The notes below the pieces were generated by a model that ran no database searches, was not told where the DNA came from, and saw only the letters and a list, made by a program, of their open reading frames with translations. A stretch of DNA of 64,000 nt from Euborellia annulipes (lineage: Eukaryota > Arthropoda > Insecta > Dermaptera > Anisolabididae), in the NCBI GenBank assembly GCA_023213315.1, contig JAKCPI010005029.1, forward strand, positions 1-64,000, written 5' to 3'. The position numbers and the translations under genes are program-made. Positions 21,338 through 32,966 of the stretch are shown one piece after another. How positions within the stretch are numbered: position 1 is the first letter of the stretch; each line of letters begins with the position of its first letter.

Positions 21338-23425
21338 CTTTCTTTTTTCATTAGGAACTTTTTCGGAGTTATTTTCTTTCTTCTGTTGCTTTTTTTTCTT
21401 ACGAATATAATCAAAACCTGAACGAAATTTTCTACGTCCAGTTCGCAATTTCATCTTCTTTTTTACTAAAATACCAGTATCATCAGAATTATCTGAATCC
21501 CGTTTCTTTGGTGAGAATTTATTTTCTTCTCTTTTTCGACATTTAGAACTTTGCAGTAATCGTTTGGAATTTAAAATTGCTTTATTGCTTCGTTCCATTC
21601 CTAGACTTTGTATAATTTTAGATTTACCTCTTGACAATTTGGAATTTTGATTTATTCCGCCCGAGTTGGATAATGGAGGTGCTGAGGCTGGCCTATCATT
21701 ACCAAACACTTCTAGTATTGAGGCTTTTTTGTTTTTATCTTTGGTTTTATTAATTCCAACTTCTGTAAAAGTATTTTTAAAATTGGCTATGGACTTCTTT
21801 TTAATATAATCTATATAAAAGGGATCCTGATTTTCAGGCACTTTTTTATTCACTTTTTTATAAATTTCTGCTTTAAAAATACAAAAATTTGTATCACTTT
21901 GGGGTGTTTGAGATAAATTTTTATTAGTTCTTTTGTTTTTAGGTAATTTTTTAAAATTAATTGGCATTTTACTACTAGTTTTAACTTCACTTTTATTTTT
22001 AAATGAAGATGTTGATGACGTTGCATCTGAATCATAAATTTTTCGAGTGGATATATTGGAATTTGAATCTTCTGATTCCCAAACGTTAACTTTCTTATTT
22101 TCACTCTGATCTTTTGACGATGGTGAGGAAGAGTATGGTTCTAAGTCAGGTAATGAAGAAGACCGCTTTGAATGAGGCGGACGAGGAATGTTAATTAAGC
22201 TAGCTGGCATTCTTAAGGAACGTTTAAATTTATAAAGATCTTCTTCCCAACCGGGTGCAAAATCTGAGCCATCCCCAAACGGCCTTTGTTTTCGTTTCGG
22301 TGTCGTTGTCTTTGTTTGACCTGGTGTTGTGCTACGTAAACACATACGCAATCTTGTGGAAGCACGATTGTTTCGATCATTACCCCGTTTACGTCTTCGT
22401 AATCGTGTGGCTACTGATTCATTTATAATATCACTATTTGCTTCTGAATCGCTTTCAGATTCTATAGAACTTGAATTATCACTGCTGAAATCTCCCCTAC
22501 TATCTTCATCTTCTTCCACTTGAACTTGTTGCGCTTCACCTTCCACTTTGAGTTCTCTTGGCTCACTTACTTCTTTTATTTTAATGTTATCATCAAATTT
22601 GACTCTTTGGATTAGTGGGACATCTTCTTCGGAATCATCTTTTTTAACTTTAATTTCTTCTATATTATCAATTTTTTCTGTCTTTACTTCCTTGGCTTGG
22701 TTTTCCGCCTTTGTTTTTATTTTATCCACATTCTCTACATTTTCATTTTTAGTTTCTTTTACTTTGTCTTTTGGAGATTTTGTTTGTTTTAAAGTTGATT
22801 TCGTTGTAGTGATTTCTGATTTCCTTTTTCTTCCTCTTTTCTTTGTAGCTCCATGTTGTAACTGTTCAAGGAACTTATCAAAAGTATTTGTCCAAAATGA
22901 TTCTTCGGGTCCAGCTTCTTCGGTGTGTATTTCACGTTCTTGAGTTGGTACCGTAGAAATTGGATCATTATAAGTTAAGGTTTTTGTAATAGATTTTCGA
23001 TCCCGACGCATTTCATCAAGCGTAAGTCTTTCAAGAACTGGCATTTCACCTTCTGAATCAGATTCTCTAAAATCAAATACCGAAGTTTCAGATGAACTTC
23101 TTAAACCTGAAGCATCTCTAGGGTGCACATCTGATATTGGAGCTGGAATTTGAACTATTTGATCTTCATCTGGAAGTCCGAATAATTTACGTCTTAGAGG
23201 AACTAATATTTTTTCACGTGCTATTTTCGACGAATTTAATTCGTTTGTACTTTTGTTGCTGGATGAAGAGGACTTTTCAGATTTTTCAGGCGTATTTTCA
23301 CTTGTAGAGCATTCAAGTAGATTGTTACTATTATACATTTTTGAAGAGTCTTTTGAATGACCCACAGGATCTGCATGATTTTTTGATGGTATCGTGAGAT
23401 GTGATGGACCTATTCCTGGTCCGAC
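21338..23425 (-). CDS. BCOR: BCOR-family corepressor, exon C (long basic nuclear region)
   Basis: A 2088-nt exon of 696 codons, phase 0 at both ends, between a TTTTTTTTCAG acceptor (23427-23426) and an AAAG|GTAATT donor (21337-21336). It begins VGPGIGPSHLTIPS. Features in order from its N terminus are: a Ser-rich stretch, RRKLFGLPDED, an acidic SDSEGEMPVLERLTL segment, WTNTFDKFLEQLQ, a KKRGRKRK AT-hook-like/nuclear-import cluster, a long Lys/Glu-rich region, RRRKRG, the block FAPGWEEDLYKFKRSLRMP followed by SLINIPRPP, Ser-rich low complexity, and a C-terminal basic block with FRSGFDYIRKKKKQQKK. The WEEDLYKFKRSLRMP and SGFDYIRKKKK blocks look like conserved islands in otherwise disordered sequence, as in BCOR proteins before the ankyrin repeats. 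The frame is open throughout, and ends mate with exons B and D, so I am confident it is coding. Antisense ORFs here are shadows. Confidence 0.93.
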
Positions 23426-23834
23426 CTGAAAAAAAATAATTCAGTAGAATTTTAAAAGAATAAACATATTAATATAATTAAATTTAAACTGATAAAATAA
23501 TAGACTATATTTGAAACTTTTTACTTTTTATTTTATAATAAAGTCATTCCAAGTGTGCCAATTTCAGAAAAGGTTAATACCTGACACCAAAATGAAACCT
23601 AGTCATTTAGAAAACTTTATATTTACTCTTTCAAATGCAGCAAAAACCAATAAAACTTTGAGATAGATGATTTTATTTAAAAAAAAAGGGTCTAGCTGAA
23701 TCAGTTTATGAGTAAAGAGCGGAAAAAAGTCTCTGATTTTCTGAAAAAAGTTGCATTAAAGTATATTCTTTTTAAACCAAATAGTCAATGAAAAGACTGT
23801 TTTGGGCAAAAAAGTCTCTGGCAATTTTAACAAT

Positions 23835-24000
23835 AGCCCTCGGACCTTGGTGTTGTGGTTAGCGTGATGGTCATTTCTAACAAGGGTCGCCGGGTCACAT
23901 CCCGTTCCAGGCGATAAATTTTATTTCAAGTGAATTGGATAACAACTAATTGAAATAAATAGGGACGGGACCTCCGATTCCGAAAAAGACCTTAAACGAA
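23835..24000 (+). mobile_element. tRNA-derived SINE
   Basis: A-box-like TTGGTGTTGTGGTTAGCG and B-box-like GGGTCACATCCCG lie about 35 bp apart, followed by a tail with AATTGGATAACAAC. It is related to the element at 40309. Confidence 0.7.
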
Positions 24001-24039
24001 TTCAAAAAATATTTTTATCATTAGTACAAAAGTAAAAAA

Positions 24040-24320
24040 TGTGGTGTGACAAGCACAGAACACAATTTTCAATTACCGAAGATTGGGTGCTGTGCTCGTC
24101 ACACCAGAACTTTTGTGTCGACAAATATATAATTTCGGCCTATATATTAAAATTCAAGATGTAAAATATCCCCCCCTCCACCCCGTGCCCAAGAGGCTAG
24201 ATTTGTTGACAAATGTCAATGATGATAGTCTTAAAGGCCACGGAATCCGGGTTCGGATCTCAGGCAGTCCGATGAATATTTATTTAGATCAATTGGATAC
24301 CAAATATTATAAATAAATGT
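24040..24320. mobile_element. TCTGGTGTGAC palindrome and SINE 3' part
   Basis: 24040-24112 is a GTGTGAC...GTCACAC palindrome of the family also seen at 5500, 44343 and 51661. At 24225-24315, GGGTTCGGATCTC (B-box-like) and CAGTCCGATGAATATTTATT match the SINE at 53760-53860. Confidence 0.6.
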
Positions 24321-24449
24321 GCCTGGGCTTCATAATAAATCTCTATATATTGTATTGTTGATATATAAAAAAAGAACTCACTGACGGGCTTACAATCATC
24401 ACACAACATAAACTGTAAGGCCTGTTAAAAGTTAAAAATAAAAGTGAAA

Positions 24450-26113
24450 TTGTGGGGACCGGCAATTATGTTCAAAATCTACTACCTGGTAGACCAATCA
24501 ATGAAAAATACTATCTTGCCACCAGTTGTGGTTGTCCCCTCTAGACACTTCAACCTCTTTTCTCTTTCTCTGTTATAAATTTAAATATACGGCCTTAACA
24601 CCACGCCAAATTGTGGGGACCGGCAATTATGCTCATAATCTACTACCTGGTGCCCCAATTAATGAAAATTACTATCTTGCCGCCAGCTTCGGTGGTCCCC
24701 TCTAACCCCTTCACCTCTTTTCTCTCCCTTTATTATAAATTTAAATGTACTGTCTTAAAACCACGGCAAATTGTGGGGACCGGGAATTATGTTCATAATT
24801 CACTACCTGGTGCCCCAATCAATGAAAAATACTATCTTGCCACCAGTTGTGGTGGTCCCCTCTAGACACTTCAACCTCTTTTCTCTTTCTCTGTTATAAA
24901 TTTAAATATACAGCCTTAACATCAGGCCAAATTGTGGGGACCGGCAATTATGCTCATAATCTACTACCTAGTGCCCCAAATAATGAAAAATACTATCTTG
25001 CCACCTGTTGTGGTGGTCCCCTCTAGCCGCTTCACCTCCTTTCTCGCGGAGATAGGTCCACAACGGAGCTGGCGACAAGATAGTATTTTTCAATGATTGG
25101 AGAACCAGGTAGTAGATTATTAACATAGTTGCCTGTCCCCACAATTCTACATGGTTTTAGGCCGAAGATTTAAATTTATAACGAAGAGAGAGAAAGGAGG
25201 AGGAGGGGCTAGAGGGGATCACCGCAGCTGGCGGCAAGATAGTATTTTTCATTAATTGAGGCACCAGGTAGTAGATTATAATCAAAGTTGTTGGTCCCCA
25301 CAATTTGGCATGGTTTTTAGGCAGTATATTTAGATTTATAATAAAGGGAGAGAAAGGAGGTGAAAGGGTTAGAGGGGACCACCGCAGCTGGCGGCAAGAT
25401 AGTATTTTTCATTAATTGGGGCACCAGGTAGTGAATTATGAACATAATTACCGGTCCCCACAATTTGGCGTGGTGTTAAGGCCGTATATTTAAATTTATA
25501 ACAGAGAGAGAGAAAAGAGGTGAAGGGGTTAGAGGGGACCACTACGACTGGTGGCAAGATAGTATTTTTCATTGATTGGGGCACCAGGTAGTGAATTATG
25601 AACATAATTCCCGGTCCCCACAATTTGCCGTGGTTTTAAGACAGTACATTTAAATTTATAATAAAGGGAGAGAAAGGAGGTGAAGGGGTTAGAGGGGACC
25701 ACCGAAGCTGGCGGCAAGATAGTATTTTTCATTAATTGGTCTACCAGGTAGTAGATTTTGAACATAATTGCCGGTCCCCACAATTTGGCGTGGTGTTAAG
25801 GCCGTATATTTAAATTTTTCTTCTCAGGTGACTATAGAGGATCCCCTCAGTTGCTGACAAGACAGTTTTTTCATTGTTTGAGGTTTTAAGAACTCGAATT
25901 TGACCATAATTGCGTCTTCACATTGCCTTAGCACGTATTCCATAGATTTCCTATGGAGATAAGAGGAGTGGGGGTAAAAAAAAAATTAGACCAAAAATTG
26001 GCCCGGCAAGATCCGGATCCTTATTCTGGGAGCTATTCTTAGCCCAAATCCATTGTCAGAATTCGGTCCTCACATTTTGCATACTCTACTACCTCCAGGG
26101 CCTGGTCTATAAG
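24450..26113. mobile_element. Foldback with inverted 160-bp tandem arrays
   Basis: A 160-bp unit containing CCCCACAATTTGGC repeats at about 25300, 25460, 25620 and 25780 in one orientation. About four reverse-oriented units lie at 24450-25050. The right end (25980-26113) is the GACCAGG-type terminus of the element at 15928-16740. Units in the same array differ at a few positions only. No protein is recognised, and the ORFs are translations of the repeat. Confidence 0.85.
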
Positions 26114-26533
26114 ACTATATATGTTTTTATTCAATTTATTTTAATTTTTAAATAAAATTCTATAATGAAGGTTTTTCTGTAAATATTTTGGATTATATTA
26201 CCAATATTTCATGATTTTAATTTAAATAAATTCCGTTTCCAGCCCGGGGAAGATGGCTTACTTAGAATTTCTCAGTAGAAGCACAACACGCCCGCGAATG
26301 GAAAAAAATGACTCATCACCTTCGCCCGCTGACCGCGCAAGTGAACGAACTCCCATTGAAAAACATGTCATACAAGGAGTCCCCACGGGTGGTGGGTCAC
26401 CGATTTTTTTCAAACTCATAGGATTTGAAGATTAGTACCTGGACATCAATTTCCTAAAGCAGTACGATGCACTACTAAAGAACACTCAAGAAAATCGACT
26501 TTGAAGACTATCAAGATTTCCGAGTTTTATAAG

Positions 26534-26700
26534 CAGTGGAGTACCGAGGGGGGGCGGAGGGGGCGGTCCGCCCCAGACCCCCAGCCGGCCCCCCCCAAAA
26601 AAAAAAAAATTCAATATAAGCTTACACCTCTGGTACAAAATGTATAAAGGCCCCCTCTTCTAGTGCCGCCCCAAGCCCCCAACTGCCCGGTACGCCTCTG
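26534..26700. mobile_element. hAT MITE
   Basis: CAGTGGAGTACCGAG...CGGTACGCCTCTG is flanked by TTTATAAG and TCTATAAG (7 of 8). The inverted copy of the host repeat near 31670 lacks this insertion, which confirms the empty site. Confidence 0.88.
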
Positions 26701-26726
26701 TCTATAAGTTTGGATAATTTTATTTA

Positions 26727-26830
26727 TGTCAACAGTGTCTGGTAGCCGAGAGAGTAAGCGCAACAGTCTAGTAAACAAGGAGTCGCTAGTTCGATGCTTC
26801 TTGGGGAAATTTTTTTATTTCAATTCTCAT
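26727..26830 (+). mobile_element. tRNA-like SINE
   Basis: TGGTAGCCGAGAGAGTAAGC (A-box region) and AGTTCGATGC (B-box region) are spaced as in a long-variable-arm tRNA. The reverse copy is at 31560-31640. Confidence 0.65.
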
Positions 26831-27629
26831 TCAGTATATTCAGTATCTCTCAAATTAACATTTATAAAATTGATCAAGAGACGCGGGAGCGACTCGTCGC
26901 CGAGCAAGTAAAAAGCAAAAGAAAGCAAAGAAACTCTTAATACTACCATTTAGTTGATATTCCAATAGATGCCAATGGCCCATTGCATTTAGATGGACGA
27001 GTCGTCCCTAGACTATATTATCAAGAATGATTTTAAATCCTTAATAAAAGATAGGGACGTGAAAAAATTTTTTTGAGAAACTTTTCTCTTTCTGGGCGAA
27101 TATCTCAAAAAGTTTTTAAGATATCGGAGCCAAATCTTTTTTATATTAAACTAGAATAAATAAGGATTATTTTGAGCACAAATTCAAAAAAAAAACCACT
27201 GCCGAAAAGAATGACAGGGGTTCAAAGTTGAGATTTTGCCGATTTCGGAATGTCAAAAGTTAGTCTCTTATTTTTCCTTTTTTTTTTTTTTTCTTCAATT
27301 TTCAAATTTTTAGACAAAGCTACAGGTTTCCCTGCTGGACCGATTTGGATGAAATTTAAAATACAAATAGATACTATCAAAAACCCGATACCTTTGATAT
27401 AAAATTTCATTTTGGATCAAAAGTGACTTTTTGAGAGGTATTCAAAATTTCAAATTTGTCCTATCTTTAACATGGCGAAAAGACAATTCTAACTATTTTG
27501 CTCCCTGATGACGTCATCGAGGAACATATCTATTAATATTAGTAATTTTCATCCCTAATGGAATAAAAAATTTTGGGATGGATCCCTTCAGATAGAAATA
27601 CAATAGATTAACGTGATAAGAAGAGGTGC

Positions 27630-28210
27630 TACCAACATAACAAAAATAAAAATCCTAAAATTTTATAAAATTCAGGGAAATCATATGTTTATCGTTTCAA
27701 ATGGATACCAAACGATGTATTTACATCTTACCAACATAACAAAAATAAAAATCCTAAAATTTTATAAAATTTAGGGAAATCCTGTTTATCGTTTCGAATG
27801 GATACCAAACGATGTATTTACATCTTACCAACATAACAAAAATGAAAATCCTAAAATTTTATAAAATTCAGGGAAATCATATGTTTATCGTTTCAAATGG
27901 ATACCAAACGATGTATTTACATCTTACCAACATAACAAAAATAAAAATCCTAAAATTTTATAAAATTTAGGGAAAATTTATGTTTATCGTTTTGAATGGA
28001 TACCAAACGATGCATTTACATCTTACCAACATAACAAAAATAAAAATCCTAAAATTTTATAAAATTTAGGGAAATCCTATGTTTATCGTTTTGAATGGAT
28101 ACCAAACGATGCATTTACATCTTACCAACATAACAAAAATAAAAATCCTAAAATTTTATAAAATTTAGGGAAATCCTATGTTTATCATTTTGAATTAATA
28201 CCAAACGATG
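27630..28210. repeat. Tandem repeat, 97-99-bp unit, about 6 copies
   Basis: TTACATCTTACCAACATAAC occurs at about 27721, 27818, 27917, 28016 and 28115. Units differ by a few substitutions. Noncoding and AT-rich. Confidence 0.95.
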
Positions 28211-28280
28211 TATTTATTTTTTACTGTTTGGAATGCATATGAAAAGATCTATTCATGGGAAAACTTAATATATTAACTTA

Positions 28281-28492
28281 ATATACAAGTTTAGGTCGCA
28301 TAGCGGACCTATTCCGGCTGTAAACTTAGAATTTTTTTTCAAAAAAAAAGAAAAAAAAAATACAAGTTTAGGTGGCATAGCGGACCTATTCCGGCTGTAA
28401 ACTTAGAATTTTTTTTCAAAAAAAAAGGAAAAAAAATACAAGTTTAGGTCGCATAGCGGACCTATTCCGGCTGTAAACTTAGAATTTTTTTT

Positions 28493-28543
<51 letters not shown>

Positions 28544-28600
28544 GTGTAGGTCGCATAGCGGACCTTTTTCGGATGTAAACTTAGAATTTTTTTTATCAAT
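28281..28600. repeat. A-rich tandem repeat with a 40-base A tract
   Basis: Four copies of a unit containing AGGTCGCATAGCGGACCT, each followed by a T8/A8 stretch. In the third copy the A tract has grown to about 40 bases (28498-28538), probably by replication slippage. Confidence 0.92.
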
Positions 28601-28639
28601 TTTATTTACCAAAACAAATGTGAAGTTATGATCCATTAA

Positions 28640-29640
28640 TATGTTGGAATGCTAATCCTAATAAAATAAAATTTATCAAATTTTTAAATTTTTGTATAAA
28701 TATTTTGTTTAATTTTTTTTTATGAACATTGAACAAATAATTGTTTTTTAAGGATTCCTATATAAAAAGGTAAGTTTGGTTTTATTTTTTATTATTTATA
28801 TTATTTATTATAAAAATAAAATCTTTAAAGACAATGTGGAGAAAGCCCGTAATAGAGATAGAAGATAAAATAAAATTAGGACCGAAAACAAGTTTGTCTT
28901 TTTTATTTCATCTTCCAAAATCTTTCAATTTTTCTGGGTATTGGAACATTTATTTGCATATACTTGTTTGATTGACTAATCTGCAGAAAAGGGGCTTAGC
29001 GCGTGGTTGAAATCTTCCCCCAATTTTTGGCCCTGTATTTGGGAAAGAAATTATAATTTATAATTGCATGTTTATAAAAGAGCTCGTTTGATATACCAAG
29101 AAGAAATGCAATCTTGTCACAATTTATATGATGATTCTCTCTTAATATATATAGAGATTGTAATAACATATTAGAAAATCGCCTAATTAAAATGCTATTA
29201 AAATTTAGACGAATGGAATGCGGACAGTGGCTTAGAATTGACAAAAAGATGGCTGGAATGGAAAAAAAATAAAATATTAAACAATTGGAAAAACCCAGGA
29301 AAAACCCAGCGTCATTGTATTCAAAAATGGCAATGCCCTTTGTAAAGGGATAGACTACCTGCCTGCTAAAACTGACCGCTTTCTAGCTTTAGTCTGCATT
29401 CAGCTTTTGACCTGAGAAGATGTATTTTTCAATTTGTGTTCCAACGAAATTCATGAGTTGACAAATTTTTTTTTTTTTTTTTTTTATAAACTTTTTTGTC
29501 AAAAAAATATCTAAATAATTGTTTCATCTTTGTTTAAAAAAAAGTCCTAGACCATTTTATGAATCTAGCAATATTATGTCCCGGTATATTTTATTTATTT
29601 TATAATGTTATCTTTTTGTATAATTATTATTTATTAACAG
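28640..29640. other. Intron sequence without clear features
   Basis: AT-rich unique DNA in the intron between exons B and C. A T18 tract lies near 29468. I see no conserved coding sequence. Confidence 0.4.
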
Positions 29641-29710
29641 TAATAAGCAGATGGCAGCCAGGAAAGAAATCAGACAAAAATCTAATCAATCTTTATCTAA
29701 TTTTATTTCG

Positions 29711-29756
29711 ATTACCGACGTTTCGAACGCAAATTGCGCACTTCCTCAGGTCAGCA
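29711..29756 (-). ncRNA. Hammerhead ribozyme-like motif, degenerate
   Basis: The minus strand has core CTGAGGA, GAAA and GTC. Stem II (GTGCGC/GCGTTC) has one mismatch, and stem I pairs poorly. It is the mirror copy of 29863-29907 and is probably weak or inactive. Confidence 0.55.
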
Positions 29757-29796
29757 AGAAACAATGAATCGTACACCCATGAATTGTGTTTTTATA

Positions 29797-29837
<41 letters not shown>

Positions 29838-29862
29838 GCCCAGCTGTATTTATTAACTGTCT

Positions 29863-29907
29863 ATTGTCCTGAGGAAGGGCGCGATTTGCGTCCGAAATGT
29901 CGGCAAT
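29863..29907 (+). ncRNA. Hammerhead ribozyme, intact core and stems
   Basis: Stem I ATTGTC (29863-29868) pairs with GGCAAT (29902-29907), with one G-U. The core is CTGAGGA (29869-29875). Stem II GGGCGC (29877-29882) pairs with GCGTCC (29888-29893), with one G-U. GAAA (29894-29897) is followed by T and GTC (29899-29901), so cleavage would be after 29901. Stem III is only two pairs without a loop, as known for Penelope-like hammerheads. Confidence 0.8.
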
Positions 29908-29979
29908 CGAAATAAAATTAGATAAAGATTGATTAAATTTTTGTCTGAATTCTTTCCTGGCTGCCATTCTACTCACATC

Positions 29980-30620
29980 TGCTAATAGTTCAGCCATCAT
30001 CTCAATATTATTACTTGTTAATTTTAAATCCTTATTCCTCAAATAAAAAAAAAGTTGTTACACAAAATGTGTTTTTTCTTTTTCTTTTGTGCTTTGGAGT
30101 TTCTGTTTCAAAGTTTTCCCATATAAAAACAATAATAAAAAAAAAAAATTAAAATAATTAAAACTATTTATAATTTAAGTTTTTACTGTGTTAATCCCTC
30201 TTCATGATAATGTCCTATGCCAAATGGAGTCTTAATTTTTTTAACATAACGCAAAAATAAGATGAAAATAAATAAGAATCTGCAGGACAAAATTTGGATG
30301 TAGAATATATTAAAAACATATTCCTGGGTCGCGCACGGGACCAAAAAGATTCGTCCTGGCAGTACCCACAAAAGTACTGTTCGGGTCGCAAGGGGCCATA
30401 GACAGGATCTAAACGGGACACCTTATGTACGCATGCAATGTTGGAAGAGGTCCATAAAATGTACCTACATTGTAGGTCCTGCGACCCAAAATGTATCTAC
30501 ATAAGACGCACGACAGGTCGCGGCGGGACATAGGATGTACATACATAAGACGAATGTGTGCTATCTGGGTATTTAATAAACAAAAATTATTAAATAAAAT
30601 TTAAATGTAATATTTCACAA
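29980..30620. other. Intron sequence with C/G-rich dispersed motif
   Basis: No gene is seen. Between 30330 and 30550 several GGGTCGC/GCGACC and ACATAAGACGCA-like short repeats recur irregularly. Confidence 0.35.
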
Positions 30621-30631
30621 AAAGAAGTGAA

Positions 30632-30912
30632 ATCTCAGCCAAAAACATCGGAGATGCAAAAAGGGGCGCCTCGCATTATTTTTGCCCAGCGTCGAGGTGA
30701 AATCAAAAAAATGCGTCTCGCTTTTCTGATTTATATAAAAGCGAGGACATTTGAAACAAATAAAATTCTGTAGGGTTTTATTTAAGTGAAAATATTTTCT
30801 CGCTTTTATATAAATCAGAAAATCGAGGCGCATTTTTTTGATTTCACCTCGACGCTGGGCAAAAATAATGCGAGGCGCCCCTTTTTGCATCTCCGATGTT
30901 TTTGGCTGAGAT
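30632..30912. mobile_element. Hairpin element with 114-bp arms
   Basis: 30632-30745 and 30799-30912 are near-perfect inverted copies (for example GGGGCGCCTCGCATTATTTT in the left arm) around a 53-bp loop. Both arms end in ATCTCAGCC/GGCTGAGAT. The flanking target duplication is not clear, and no protein is present. Confidence 0.88.
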
Positions 30913-31076
30913 ATTAAATTAACAAAATATTTTTTCAATATAAATTAACATTTATAATATAATAATCGTATTTTCAGTCTGTAACGAGTGGTAATTAAAA
31001 ATAAAAGATGTTAATTTATATTAAAAATATTTGTTAATTTAATTTCAATTTTATAAATGTTAATATGAGAGATACT

Positions 31077-31335
31077 CAGTAGCGTAACTAGATGGGGGCG
31101 AATGGGGGCGCTCGCCCCCTCCGCCCCAGGCGCATCAAGCCTTTGGCGCCCCTAGATACCGGCATAGGCGCCCTAGGGCACCTAAGATATAGCCCAGGGA
31201 CGGTGACTCTAACATATTCTTTCCATAGATTATCCTAAAAATTGATAGTTTTCATTATAATTGTATTATAACTTAAAAAACGGCGCCCTAGTTGAACTTC
31301 GCCCCCTCCGCCATCAAAGGCTAGTTACGCCGCTG
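31077..31335. mobile_element. hAT element
   Basis: CAGTAGCGTAACTAG...CTAGTTACGCCGCTG is flanked by GAGATACT and GAGATATT (7 of 8). It is the same family as 14630-14913. Confidence 0.9.
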
Positions 31336-31359
31336 GAGATATTGTATATATGGTTAGAG

Positions 31360-31530
31360 CAGCGGTTTCCAACCTTATTTCATGCGCGGCTTACTTTTTC
31401 CCTAAAAAAAAAAACGCTGAGGCCCAGTATATGTATATGGCCTATATATACTGTATATAATTTTTATCCTTCCTTAGACAACCGCGGCCCAGTTCCAATC
31501 GTCCCACGGCCCACGGGTTGGGAACCGCTG
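31360..31530. mobile_element. hAT MITE, CAGCGGTTTCCAACC family
   Basis: CAGCGGTTTCCAACC and GGTTGGGAACCGCTG are inverted ends, flanked by GGTTAGAG and GGATAGAG (7 of 8). 171 bp, noncoding. Confidence 0.9.
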
Positions 31531-31549
31531 GGATAGAGGATTGAAATAA

Positions 31550-31870
31550 AATTTAAAAAAATGTCCGCAACAAGCATCAAACTAGCGACTTCTTGTTTAC
31601 TAGACTGTTGCGCTTACTCTCTCGGCTACCAGACACTGTAAGCATAAATAAAATTATCCAAACTTATAGAACTCGGAAATCTTTTTTTTTTTTTTGAAAT
31701 CTTGTTAGTCTTCAAAGTCGGTTTTCTTGAGTGTTCTTGAGTAGTGCATCGTACTGCTTTAGGAAATTGATGTCCAGGTACTAATCTTCAAATCCTAGGA
31801 GTTTGAAAAAAACCGGTGACCCACCGCCCGTGGGGATTCCTTGTCAGTTTATGGCGCGGGTGTCCGAGTC
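31550..31870. mobile_element. Inverted copy of the 26240-26910 repeat with SINE
   Basis: Reverse complement of 26388-26830 without the hAT insertion. The tRNA-like part is at about 31560-31640 on the minus strand. Confidence 0.8.
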
Positions 31871-31984
31871 CGCCGTCGACGCAAGCCAAAGTCTACTTTT
31901 AGAAAGCTGTAATTTGGTATGTAGATTACATTTGTGCCCTAGGCGTCATTTAAGAAGCGATTTTTTGAAATTCCAATTTTAAGG

Positions 31985-32653
31985 GCCTGTCCAGATGAGG
32001 CGTTTTACGCGCGAGTCCACTTGCTCGTTTCAATTTTCTAATGCGTCCAGATACCGCGTTTTACGCGCGTTTCAACGCTGGGAGGGATCAAAGATCCGTA
32101 TCGAAGTTAACACGCTCTATTTCAAATAAAATACGTCCACTCGCAACGGACTCGCGCGTAGCAAGCATCCGAGCAGTGGCGTCATTTCAAATTTTTCTTG
32201 GGAGGGTCAAATTTTTTTTCTTGGGGGCGGGCAAACATTTTTTTTTCTTAAAATTTACTTACAAATATGTACTCAAATTGAGCCAAAAGGTATTTAATTT
32301 AATTAAATGTTTAATTCTCTACAGTTTATATACTCGTAGATATATTTTGAAAGATTTTATCTAGAATAATATAAAATTTTATAAAAGTCAGAGCCCTTGG
32401 GGTGGGGGGGGGGCAAATGACCCCCTGCCCTCCCCCCAAATGACGCTACTGCACCCGAGTATCTCGACTCGCGTGGCGCTCACGCGTAAAACGGGCGAGT
32501 CGAGAGTCTCGCTCATTGCACGCGTTTTACGCGCGAAGGAGGAAACGCGCGTAGGCATCTGGACGGAATATATGTAGCTCTAGTATTTCGGGTACGCTCG
32601 AGTGTCAACGCGCGAGTGGACTCCCGCATAAACGCCTCATCTTGACATAGCCT
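31985..32653. mobile_element. GC-rich inverted-repeat element
   Basis: The left end CCTGTCCAGATGAGGCGTTT and right end CGCCTCATCTTGACATAGCC are imperfect inverted repeats that continue inward with CGCGCGAGT...ACTCG blocks. TAAGGG-type sequence flanks both sides. It is nested with a hAT element at 32174-32451. Confidence 0.7.
32174..32451. mobile_element. hAT element
   Basis: CAGTGGCGTCATTTC...AAATGACGCTACTG is flanked by CATCCGAG and CACCCGAG (7 of 8). Confidence 0.88.
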
Positions 32654-32966
32654 AAGGGCCCCAAATGGTAATTTATGTGTATTTTTTTGGCTTTTAATTT
32701 TACAATTATTACACAGCCTAAACTCTAAGACCTAGAAAGCTGTAGTTTAGCATGTAGAGTCCTTTTGTGTCATAGGCGTCATTTAAGAAGCGATTTTTCG
32801 AAATTCCAATTTTAAGGGCACTAAATGGTCATTTATGGGTATATTTTTTATTTAAAATAACATTTAAACGAGATGAGATATCAATTTTTGAATAGTCCTC
32901 ACCCCGAACCCCCCCCCCCAATTCTTTTAATATTATTATATTTTATATAATTTTTATACACATTAC

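Larger units (their letters stand above)
26240..26910. mobile_element. Dispersed repeat with SINE, inverted copy at 31550-31870
   Basis: Sequence from GGGTGGTGGGTCACCG (about 26388) through 26830 is present in reverse complement at 31560-31860. It holds a tRNA-like SINE (26727-26830) and a hAT insertion absent from the other copy. Confidence 0.8.
29648..29970. mobile_element. Small foldback element with a hammerhead motif in each arm
   Basis: Arms of about 105 bp (29648-29755 and 29867-29970) are inverted copies. Each carries a hammerhead core reading outward from the centre. The middle contains a 31-base A tract. No protein is encoded. Size and layout resemble the element at 37971-38277, although the sequences differ. 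Confidence 0.85.

Noticed and set aside
22329..22943. Plus-strand frames across exon C
   Set aside because: Shadows of the minus-strand BCOR exon. Ser/Leu bias comes from reverse-reading Lys/Glu/Ser codons.
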